Source: Clostridia bacterium
GTDB taxonomy: Bacteria; Bacillota; Clostridia; Christensenellales; Pumilibacteraceae
Direction of reading: 5' to 3'
DNA length: 6,724 bases
Assembly (NCBI GenBank): GCA_900762945.1
Contig: CAAFIN010000357.1
Location: 1 to 6,724, forward strand
Program-made: the position numbers and the translations under genes
The notes under the pieces: model-generated
Told to the model about the DNA's origin: nothing
Database searches by the model: none
What the model saw: the letters and a program-made list of their open reading frames with translations, nothing else
In this document: piece by piece, positions 1 to 5,503 of the stretch
Layout: every line of letters starts with the position of its first letter
How positions within the stretch are numbered: the first letter of the stretch is position 1

Positions 1-69
1 ACTATAATCGTCTGCAAAAATCAAGAGGGATTTTAGGCGTTCTCGGCTGGTGCGGGAGCGCTTGGACGT

Positions 70-106
70 TTGAGTATGACCGTTGAGTATGTCCGTTTGC
101 ATACTC
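70..106. repeat. GAGTATG tandem and inverted repeat cluster
   Basis: A 13-bp unit, TTGAGTATGACCG (70-82), is followed directly by TTGAGTATGTCCG (83-95), differing at one base. An inverted half-site CATACTC follows at 100-106. The heptamer thus occurs as GAGTATG at 72-78 and 85-91 and in reverse at 100-106; the last two form a 7-bp inverted repeat with an 8-nt gap. This looks like a multi-site binding region for a regulator, placed about 50-85 bp upstream of the -35 box of the isomerase gene. It could instead belong to a gene lying left of the window. The function is inferred. Confidence 0.5.
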
Positions 107-126
107 TATCCCCGCCGCCTTGTCAA
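98..126 (-). promoter_or_regulatory. Weak candidate promoter pointing left
   Basis: On the minus strand a perfect TTGACA (complement of 121-126) is followed after 17 nt by TATGCA (complement of 98-103), which is only a 3/6 match to TATAAT. The GAGTATG repeats would overlap or lie just downstream of its -10, where a repressor would act. No start codon for a leftward gene is visible within the window, so this remains a weak call. Confidence 0.25.
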
Positions 127-156
127 GTTTTTTTCGCGGGGATTATCGGCAAGCGA

Positions 157-186
157 TTGACACCGTGCGCGCAAATATAGTACTAT
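157..186 (+). promoter_or_regulatory. Promoter of the isomerase gene
   Basis: TTGACA (157-162), a perfect -35, is followed after 18 nt by TACTAT (181-186) as the -10. Transcription would start near 193, giving a leader of about 45 nt before the ATG at 239. The ribosome binding site AAGGAG (224-229) is 9 nt from that ATG. The spacer contains the 8-bp palindrome TGCGCGCA (166-173), and the -10 is covered by a 14-bp palindrome. Confidence 0.65.
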
Positions 187-188
187 AT
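175..188. promoter_or_regulatory. 14-bp perfect palindrome over the -10 box
   Basis: ATATAGTACTATAT is its own reverse complement and covers the -10 hexamer at 181-186. A dimeric repressor bound here would block RNA polymerase, so it is a candidate operator. AT-rich -10 regions can be palindromic by chance, which keeps confidence low. Confidence 0.35.
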
Positions 189-238
189 AGGCGGCGATCG
201 GTTTTTCGGTCGGACAGAATCTCAAGGAGTACACGAGT

Positions 239-1030
239 ATGAAGAGAAAGTTGGGGATTATCGCGGAGTGCGTGGACGGCGAGGACAGCGTTATATCGCT
301 CGAGCGCGTCGCGGCGGCGGGGTTTAAGAGCACTTTTACCGGGCGGTACGATCTGCCGTCGGTGGAAAAACTGGTCGCTAAATGCGAGCGGCTGGGGCTG
401 AATATGGAGTTTATACACGCGCCTTTCGGCGGCATCAATAATATGTGGCTGACCGGCGACGGATACGAGGCGATTTATGGCGGTATGTGCGAGTCGATAG
501 ACAGCGCGGCGGCTACCGGAATCGGCGCTATCGTGGCGCACGTAAGCAGCGGTTGGAAAGCGCCCGAGATCTGCGACGAGGGCTTAAAACGCTACGACGC
601 GCTAGTCGAGTACGCGGCGAAAAAGAACGTCGTAGTGGCGTTCGAAAACCTACGAAAAGTCGGGAACGTGGCGTACTTCGTCGATCGCTACGAGGGCGTA
701 GACAACGTTAAGTTCTGCTACGACTGCGGACACGAGCATTGCTACACAGAAACCGTTTGCTTCCCCGATATCTTCCGCGACCGCATGGTTTTTACGCACA
801 TTCACGACAACCTCGGCAGAGATAAGAACGACCCGATGGGCGACCCCGATATGCACGTTCTGCCGTTCGACGGCAATATCGACTACGCGCGTATGATGCG
901 CAAACTCGACGAGTACGATTACCGCGGCTCGCTGATGCTGGAAGTCACTTCCCGCCCCTATCCCGGTATCGATCCCGACAAGTTCGTCCGCGACGCTTAC
1001 TCGCGTATCGAAAAGATTTCGAAAATGTAA
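239..1030 (+). CDS. Sugar phosphate isomerase/epimerase (AP endonuclease 2-like TIM barrel)
   Basis: A 263-aa cytoplasmic protein of the xylose isomerase-like TIM-barrel family, members of which interconvert keto- and aldo-sugars or epimerise ketoses using a divalent metal. Ligand-type residues fall in the expected order: E136 in FENL, D162 in YDCGHEH, H187 in THIHDN and E235 in LMLEV. H60 (FIHAPFG), H101 and H206 (MHVLPFDG) are probably substrate-side residues. The length is typical for the family and there is no signal peptide. The ATG at 239 is chosen because AAGGAG lies 9 nt upstream and a TTGACA promoter lies 82 nt upstream. The gene is monocistronic, with its own promoter and terminator, and converges on the minus-strand operon. 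The family is secure; the substrate is not deducible. It may act on the same sugar as the neighbouring operon, but that is inference. Confidence 0.88.
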   Translation: MKRKLGIIAECVDGEDSVISLERVAAAGFKSTFTGRYDLPSVEKLVAKCERLGLNMEFIHAPFGGINNMWLTGDGYEAIYGGMCESIDSAAATGIGAIVAHVSSGWKAPEICDEGLKRYDALVEYAAKKNVVVAFENLRKVGNVAYFVDRYEGVDNVKFCYDCGHEHCYTETVCFPDIFRDRMVFTHIHDNLGRDKNDPMGDPDMHVLPFDGNIDYARMMRKLDEYDYRGSLMLEVTSRPYPGIDPDKFVRDAYSRIEKISKM

Positions 1031-1048
1031 TTTCAGCCGCTTAAACCC

Positions 1049-1090
1049 GAAGAAACCGACCTCGTTATATTAAGGTCGGTTTCTTCTTCT
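1049..1090 (+). terminator. Rho-independent terminator, probably bidirectional
   Basis: A perfect 14-bp stem, GAAGAAACCGACCT (1049-1062) with AGGTCGGTTTCTTC (1073-1086), encloses a 10-nt AT-rich loop and is followed by TTCT. The U-rich stretch overlaps the outer stem. It starts 18 nt after the isomerase stop codon. Read on the minus strand, the inner stem is followed by TTCTTCGGGTTT, so it may also end the convergent operon, less efficiently. Confidence 0.8.
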
Positions 1091-1135
1091 AATACTCTCT
1101 AAATACTCCGCGGGACTGACGTCCCTGCGTACTAT

Positions 1136-2218
1136 TTACAATTTGTCTTTCAAAAACGCGGCTAAGGCTTCGCCCCAGATTTTACTGCCCTCGGCGTTCG
1201 GGTGCCCGCCGTAAATCGCCGCGCGTCTGTCGCCGTTTTTCGTAAGGTACGGCACGCAATCAAACACGGGTATACCCCTTTTCGGGAACTCGCGCGCGAT
1301 ATAAGCGCTTACTTCGTCGGCGACCGCGCCGGTGCTTTCGTTATAATTAAACGGCGGCACGGTCTGGAATATCGCCCTTTTGCCCGCCGAAAGAATTATA
1401 TCGGCGATCTTATCGAGATTAGCGGTAACTTCCTTGACTCCGGCGCCGCGGATAATATCGTTCACGCCGAAGCACGCGATAACGGTATCGCAACGCTTTA
1501 TACGATCAGCCCACGCTCCGTCGGCAGCCGCGTCGGCGGCGCGAGCGTAACCTATCCCGCCGTCGTAGTACGAGTAGTCCGCTCCCAAAATTTCAGCCGC
1601 GATCGAAGCGTAGTTAAGGTACGAATTTTCCGGGCAACCGATGCCTTGCGTTATCGAATCGCCCCAGAAGCCTACGCGGGCTTTGACGGCGCGTTTTACG
1701 CCGACCACGCACGGAAGCGGAACAAATTTCGAGGGCTTTATGCCGCTCCCATCGTCCTTGAACGTGGGAATAAGGTTTTCGAAGTGGCACGGAACGCGTT
1801 CGCCGTCGAACCGCATTTTTACGCACAGATACGAGTTTTTCGTCACGTTCAGCGTAATTTCGTCCGTAGTAAAAATCTCGCGGGGCGAAACGCGCTTTGC
1901 GGGGCTACCGTCAATCGTCAGCGGCAACCATTCTTTTACCGTTTCCGGGGTTTGCTCGTCGGCTGTTTCGGTGACGGCGACGGTGATTTCGCGAATCGTC
2001 CATTCTCCGCACGGATCGTTCGCGCGGGTTTCCGTCCCCTCGCGGATAGTGCTGTCCACCGTATTCGAGAACAGCAGCGACAGCGGATACTCGCCGCCCG
2101 GAAAAAGTCGGTAGTACGCGTACGAAGTCGCCGGAATTTCTTGATCGAACGAGGTTTGCACGGCGGTCGCGGCAAGCGTGCCGGACGTAAACTCGCGGTA
2201 AAATTTTTCAGTAGTCAC
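1136..2218 (-). CDS. SGNH/GDSL hydrolase with N-terminal beta-rich domain
   Basis: A 360-aa protein. Residues 1 to about 170 look like a beta-sandwich accessory domain; residues 180-360 are the SGNH hydrolase fold, a family that removes acyl groups from sugars, lipids or other esters. Block I is GFWGDSITQG with nucleophile S188, block II includes DGGIGYAR (about 220-226), block III is FGVNDI with N253, and block V is YGGHPNAEG with H339. The Asp normally three residues before the His (DxxH) is Tyr336 here. No signal peptide is seen, so it probably acts inside the cell on an imported substrate. It starts with GTG at 2218, supported by GGAGGG at 2226-2231, 7 nt away; no better ATG is evident. 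It is the last gene of the operon, 15 nt after the kinase stop. Family is certain; substrate is unknown, with a sugar ester deacylase the likeliest role. Confidence 0.87.
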   Translation of the reverse strand: MTTEKFYREFTSGTLAATAVQTSFDQEIPATSYAYYRLFPGGEYPLSLLFSNTVDSTIREGTETRANDPCGEWTIREITVAVTETADEQTPETVKEWLPLTIDGSPAKRVSPREIFTTDEITLNVTKNSYLCVKMRFDGERVPCHFENLIPTFKDDGSGIKPSKFVPLPCVVGVKRAVKARVGFWGDSITQGIGCPENSYLNYASIAAEILGADYSYYDGGIGYARAADAAADGAWADRIKRCDTVIACFGVNDIIRGAGVKEVTANLDKIADIILSAGKRAIFQTVPPFNYNESTGAVADEVSAYIAREFPKRGIPVFDCVPYLTKNGDRRAAIYGGHPNAEGSKIWGEALAAFLKDKL

Positions 2219-2225
2219 GGGTTTT

Positions 2226-2231
2226 CCCTCC
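2226..2231 (-). promoter_or_regulatory. Ribosome binding site fixing the GTG start of the SGNH hydrolase
   Basis: On the minus strand GGAGGG lies 7 nt before the GTG at 2218 and only 2 nt beyond the kinase stop codon (2234-2236). This supports the GTG start and suggests that the two genes are translationally coupled. Confidence 0.8.
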
Positions 2232-2233
2232 GA

Positions 2234-3166
2234 TTAACGCAGTTTGCGGACGAACGCGAGTTTATCGAGGTCATATAGGTCGGTTTTGTCCGGCGGAAGC
2301 GTGCCTTCGCGCATGCACGCGGCGGCACCGTAAATCATGGCGGTGCGCAAAGATTCGGCAGCGCTTTTCCCGCGTGCGTAAGCCGCGATAAAGCCCGCGA
2401 TCGAACTGTCGCCCGCGCCGATCGTGGAAACTACTTTCACGTCGGGAGCGTTGGCGGCGAAAACTCCGTCGGCGCACGCAAGCACCGCGCCTTTGCCGCC
2501 GAGGCTTATCATTACGTTCTCTATGCCTTTTTTCCAAAGCGTTTCGGCGACGTCCGCCGCGCTCTCCTCGCTGTCCGCGGTTACGCCGGCGTAGTCCGCG
2601 ATTTCTTCTTCGTTGGGTTTTATAAGCCACGGCCGCGCTTCGATAAGGTCGTCCGGCGTAAACGACTTCGAGTCGATAACGCTTTTAATGCCGCACGCCG
2701 CAAGTTCGCGGATAAGCGCGATAATTTCCGCTTTGTCCGTGCCGTCCGGGAGTCTGCCGGTAAAAGTCACGACCGAGCCGGGTTCGGCGTGATTTTTCAC
2801 GCGATCGCGCACCGCCGCCGTGAAGTCCGCTCCCACCGAAAAGCCCTTGAAACTCACGCGGGTTTCGGGCGCGTCGTCGGTGTGGACGGTTATATTTTCG
2901 CGGATTCTGCCCGCTACTTCGAGTTCGTCGTAACGAACGCCGTCCGCTTTCAGTCTTTTCAGAAACTCCGCGCCGTTTTCCGCGCCGACCGCGACTACGG
3001 CTACGTTGTCTATCCCGCCCGCGTCGAGCGCACGGGAAATATTCACGCCCTTGCCGCCCGCGTCGAACGCGGTGATATCGGCGGAATTTTCGTGAAACGG
3101 TCTGAAGCCCTTTACGAAGCAATGCAGGTCAAACGCCGGGCAAAGCGTCAATGTGATGATTTTCAT
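2234..3166 (-). CDS. PfkB-family hexose kinase, 1-phosphofructokinase/tagatose-6-phosphate kinase type
   Basis: A 310-aa cytoplasmic kinase of the ribokinase/PfkB superfamily, with the length typical of the FruK/LacC branch, which makes ketose 1,6-bisphosphates from ketose 1- or 6-phosphates. Signature 1 is AGGKGVNISRAL (36-47). Signature 2 is STIGAGDSSIAGF (247-259) with catalytic base D253 and the GAGD anion hole. KPNEEE (183-188) is the usual mid-domain motif. The N-terminal sugar-binding motif, usually NPAxD in this branch, reads CPAFD (9-13), with the Asp kept and Asn9 replaced by Cys. The ATG at 3166 has GGAGA at 3171-3175. It can be transcribed from the operon promoter and from an internal promoter 42 nt upstream. 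Kinase activity is confident; the choice between fructose-1-phosphate, tagatose-6-phosphate or another ketose phosphate is open. Confidence 0.88.
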   Translation of the reverse strand: MKIITLTLCPAFDLHCFVKGFRPFHENSADITAFDAGGKGVNISRALDAGGIDNVAVVAVGAENGAEFLKRLKADGVRYDELEVAGRIRENITVHTDDAPETRVSFKGFSVGADFTAAVRDRVKNHAEPGSVVTFTGRLPDGTDKAEIIALIRELAACGIKSVIDSKSFTPDDLIEARPWLIKPNEEEIADYAGVTADSEESAADVAETLWKKGIENVMISLGGKGAVLACADGVFAANAPDVKVVSTIGAGDSSIAGFIAAYARGKSAAESLRTAMIYGAAACMREGTLPPDKTDLYDLDKLAFVRKLR

Positions 3167-3207
3167 ATTATCTCCGTGAGTTTTTTTGCGGTCGATCGCC
3201 GTTCGGT

Positions 3208-3237
3208 ATTATACCGTAAGTCGGGGCGCGTGGTCAA
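3208..3237 (-). promoter_or_regulatory. Internal promoter for the kinase and hydrolase genes
   Basis: On the minus strand TTGACC (complement of 3232-3237) is followed after 18 nt by a perfect TATAAT (complement of 3208-3213). It overlaps the last codons and stop of the dehydrogenase gene, and transcription would start about 35 nt before the kinase ATG. The -10 lies inside the 13-bp palindrome CGGTATTATACCG (3204-3216), a candidate operator. It would let the kinase and SGNH hydrolase be expressed apart from the first two genes. Confidence 0.6.
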
Positions 3238-4465
3238 GCAAATAGCGCTCGGCTTCGGCGTTCCACAAGCCGCCGTGCTTTTCGACTAAACGATGAAGTT
3301 CGGCGTACATGGGGTCGGACTTTCCGAGCTCCTCGAAGTCCTCGAGGGCGATAAGCGGCAGGTCGAGCGCGGGATAGCAGACTTTTTTCAGACCCGACGG
3401 GTGTTCCATCGCGAAGATGGTTTCGGGAACGGCTTTCAGCCCTAAGATATGCGACACGAGCGCGCCGCCGTTGACCGTTCCGTTTTCGAGTAGTTTTATC
3501 GTGTCTACGGTGTCCTCGGGAATACTGCCCGCGGTGCCGACCACGTGGATTCCGTCGTAATGGATTCGGTAAAGATTGATCGCGCCGTCGAGATGATGCA
3601 CGGCGGGACCCGCGAAAAAGTTGATGCAGCCGTCCTCGCGGCAGATGCGCTCCGCCATGGTGAACAGCGCGGGGATCGGGACCATGACGAACACGTCGTC
3701 GAAGCCGCCGTCCGAGAGTTTAATAAGTTCTTCCTCGGGGTTCTCCATACCCGCCGTATTCACGTAGACGAGTTTCGTGCCTTTTGCCGCGGCGGCTGCG
3801 GGCGAGCATTTTTTCTCGGCGTACGCCAGCCGTTCGGCGTTCACGTCGGTGACGACCGCGAGCGAAGCGCGACCGTAGCCGGGCGCGAGTTCCGCGGTGC
3901 CGATACCCATAGGTCCCGCGCCGCCGAGTATCGCGATTTTTCCGCCTTTTTTCGCGCCGTCATAGCGCGTGTACGTTTCGTAATCGGTATGGTAAAGTCC
4001 CTTGTAGCCGCGAAGCACGCAACCGAGCGACTCGACGAGCGAGCCTTGGAAGAAGCCGTCGCCCTCGTAATGGACCAGACAGCCGCGGTCGAGTACGATT
4101 TTCGGCACTACTACGTAGGTCGAGCAACCGCCGATATAACGATACGAATAACCGGGGTCGTAGCCGCTCTCGAGCTTGAGCGCGGGCTGAATAACCGCGT
4201 GCTGACCTTCTTTCCAACCGCTTACGTTCTTGCCGACCTTGACGATCTCGCCGCACATTTCGTGACCGATAATGATCGGGTGTTCGGCGATGTCCGCGGG
4301 TACGCGCTTGTGCGCCGTGCCTTGCTTGACCGCCTTGTAGGTAGAAGCGCATTGCGAGTCGGTGACTACGCGCATGAGAATCTCGTCGTCGGTTATTTCG
4401 GGAAGTTCGAACGTTTCTATTCTGAGGTCGTTCGCTCCGTACAATCTTACTGCCGTCGTTTTCAT
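3209..4465 (-). CDS. Zinc-dependent dehydrogenase, L-sorbose-1-phosphate reductase (sorE)-like
   Basis: A 418-aa medium-chain dehydrogenase/reductase. The N-terminus (MKTTAVRLYG, then ETFELPE, VVTDS, PIIIGHE) closely resembles, from memory, L-sorbose-1-phosphate reductase (SorE), which reduces a ketose 1-phosphate to a hexitol phosphate with NAD(P)H. Likely catalytic zinc ligands are C39, H68, E69 (GHE) and E145 (SLVES). The structural-zinc four-cysteine lobe of classical alcohol dehydrogenases is absent. The Rossmann motif is GGAGPMG (181-187); D207 at the end of the second strand favours NAD(H). The ATG at 4465 is preceded by AGGAGA (4473-4478), 7 nt away, lying inside the end of the upstream gene. 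It is only 4 nt from that gene's stop, so the two are surely cotranscribed. The family is firm; since no sorbose phosphotransferase is in the window, its true substrate may differ. Confidence 0.85.
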   Translation of the reverse strand: MKTTAVRLYGANDLRIETFELPEITDDEILMRVVTDSQCASTYKAVKQGTAHKRVPADIAEHPIIIGHEMCGEIVKVGKNVSGWKEGQHAVIQPALKLESGYDPGYSYRYIGGCSTYVVVPKIVLDRGCLVHYEGDGFFQGSLVESLGCVLRGYKGLYHTDYETYTRYDGAKKGGKIAILGGAGPMGIGTAELAPGYGRASLAVVTDVNAERLAYAEKKCSPAAAAAKGTKLVYVNTAGMENPEEELIKLSDGGFDDVFVMVPIPALFTMAERICREDGCINFFAGPAVHHLDGAINLYRIHYDGIHVVGTAGSIPEDTVDTIKLLENGTVNGGALVSHILGLKAVPETIFAMEHPSGLKKVCYPALDLPLIALEDFEELGKSDPMYAELHRLVEKHGGLWNAEAERYLLDHAPRLTV

Positions 4466-4469
4466 TATT

Positions 4470-5258
4470 TTATCTCCTCGAATTATTTGTTCCGGAAGTC
4501 CGGATTGACGGTTTCAGACTGCCGGTAGTTTCTATGATTTCCGCGCCGAACGCTTCGGCTTTTTCGAGCTCGTCCTCGCGGGAGAGTATCCACACGCCGA
4601 GCTTGCCGTAGCGTTTTGCCCGCGCACATACTTCCGAGTTCGCTTTCTCGCCCTTGAACCACCCTGTCAACTCGTTGTCGTAGCATACCCAAACGTAAAG
4701 TTCGCGGTTGCCGACAGCCGCTTTGACCGCTTTCAGCGTTTCTTCGTTAAGATCGCCGTCGTAGTGGATAGCGCCGCGGGTCGTATGCTCCACGGCGTAA
4801 CGCACGAACTCGACCGTATTGCACGTAAAGCCGACGTCCGCTTTGCTCGCCTCGGTTTCGCGGAACAACTTCTCTTTTATTTCCTCGGGGAAGCCTTGCC
4901 AAACGTTGTCGATCTTAAGCGGCATATCGCGCCGCACCGCGAACTCAAGCGTTTCCGATAGCGTCGGGGTTTTTTCGCCGCGGAACTTCTCGTTCTTCCA
5001 CAGCCCGAAGTCCAGCGCGCGCAGTTCGTCGAACGCGTAGTCCGACACGTTCTTATCGGGCGCGGGCTTGCCGTCCGCCGATCTCCCCGTCCGCACCGTA
5101 GTGCGGTCGTGGTGCATGACGATAACGCTGTCGCCCGTATACTTCGGGTCGCACTCGACTATCGCGTAGCCCTCGTCCGCCGCAGCGTCGAACGCCGCAA
5201 GCGTATTTTCGGGATAATCGGTACTCACTCCTCTGTGAGCCTGCAATTTCGCTCTCAT
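4470..5258 (-). CDS. Glycerophosphodiester phosphodiesterase-family protein
   Basis: A 262-aa TIM-barrel protein of the GDPD family, whose members split glycerophosphodiesters into glycerol-3-phosphate and an alcohol. Seen in order: AHRG with H8 and R9, YPENT (15-19), VECD with E35 and D37, MHHD with H50 as the second catalytic His, PTLSETL (98-104), and GAEIIETTGSL near the C-terminus. At the position of the usual IEIK motif (third metal ligand and lysine) the sequence is LKIDN (114-118), so the acidic and basic residues look exchanged. There is no signal peptide, so it is cytoplasmic. The ATG at 5258 is chosen over an in-frame one at 5351 because AGAGGA (5265-5270) lies 6 nt upstream and because the promoter -35 covers 5346-5351. 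It is the first gene of the four-gene operon. It could act on a sugar phosphodiester rather than a lipid headgroup. Confidence 0.85.
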   Translation of the reverse strand: MRAKLQAHRGVSTDYPENTLAAFDAAADEGYAIVECDPKYTGDSVIVMHHDRTTVRTGRSADGKPAPDKNVSDYAFDELRALDFGLWKNEKFRGEKTPTLSETLEFAVRRDMPLKIDNVWQGFPEEIKEKLFRETEASKADVGFTCNTVEFVRYAVEHTTRGAIHYDGDLNEETLKAVKAAVGNRELYVWVCYDNELTGWFKGEKANSEVCARAKRYGKLGVWILSREDELEKAEAFGAEIIETTGSLKPSIRTSGTNNSRR

Positions 5259-5322
5259 AATATATCCTCTTCGGATTTCGTTTTTCCGCGCGGCTCGGAA
5301 TCGCTTCCCTACGCGCCTATAT

Positions 5323-5351
5323 ATAATAGCGCAAATGAACGAAATAGTCAA
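5323..5351 (-). promoter_or_regulatory. Main promoter of the minus-strand operon
   Basis: On the minus strand TTGACT (complement of 5346-5351) is followed after 17 nt by TATTAT (complement of 5323-5328). Transcription would start near 5316, giving a leader of about 58 nt before the ATG at 5258. The spacer carries an inverted copy of the TTCGTTCA element, placing a probable operator within the promoter. Confidence 0.75.
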
Positions 5352-5415
5352 TACTCGCCACGAAAAATAATCATTCGTTCACGATTTTGATAAAATCACC
5401 GCCGAAATTCGTTCA
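5336..5415. promoter_or_regulatory. Three TTCGTTCA elements in the divergent control region
   Basis: The octamer TTCGTTCA occurs at 5374-5381 and 5408-5415 on the plus strand and at 5336-5343 on the minus strand. The two direct copies share ATTCGTTCA and are 34 bp apart, about three helical turns. The inverted copy lies in the spacer of the operon promoter. TTCGTT-like repeats are known in operators of several DeoR-family sugar regulators, and a DeoR-family gene starts at 5504. They are therefore the best candidate sites for that protein; binding is inferred. Confidence 0.5.
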
Positions 5416-5435
5416 AACGATCACCAAGCGTTTGA
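5413..5435. promoter_or_regulatory. 7-bp inverted repeat over the regulator's -35 box
   Basis: TCAAACG (5413-5419) and CGTTTGA (5429-5435) form a perfect inverted repeat with a 9-nt gap. Its right arm overlaps the TTGACT of the regulator's promoter and its left arm overlaps the last TTCGTTCA element. A protein bound here could repress the regulator's own gene. Confidence 0.4.
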
Positions 5436-5461
5436 CTATCGCCGCGGTTTCGGGGTATAAT
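5432..5461 (+). promoter_or_regulatory. Promoter of the DeoR-family regulator
   Basis: TTGACT (5432-5437) is followed after 18 nt by a perfect TATAAT (5456-5461). Transcription would begin near 5468. The ribosome binding site AAGGA (5491-5495) lies 8 nt before the ATG at 5504. It is divergent from the operon promoter, about 80 bp away. Confidence 0.75.
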
Positions 5462-5503
5462 CGGATTATAGAAAAATCACTCGGGTAAAAAAGGAAAAAA
5501 CTT

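Noticed and set aside
1112..1125. Hairpin GGGAC-TGAC-GTCCC after the SGNH hydrolase as a minus-strand terminator
   Set aside because: Short stem without a following T-run on the minus strand; the longer hairpin at 1049-1086 is the better candidate.
1202..2278. A 358-codon open frame on the plus strand opposite the SGNH hydrolase
   Set aside because: It is antisense to a clear enzyme, rich in Arg and Ala, has no recognisable domain or convincing ribosome binding site, and is explained by GC-rich third codon positions on the other strand.
3181..3204. Seven T's next to a GC-rich palindromic stretch between kinase and dehydrogenase genes as a terminator
   Set aside because: On the transcribed minus strand the run is A's, not T's, and the stem is imperfect; the operon is read in this direction.
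3545..4528. A 327-codon open frame on the plus strand opposite the dehydrogenase
   Set aside because: Same reason: its composition mirrors the conserved dehydrogenase and it has no domain signature of its own.
4470..5351. Longer N-terminus for the GDPD-family protein starting at 5351
   Set aside because: That start lies in the -35 box of the operon promoter, the extra 31 residues are basic and unlike the family, and the ATG at 5258 has a good ribosome binding site and begins just before the HRG motif.
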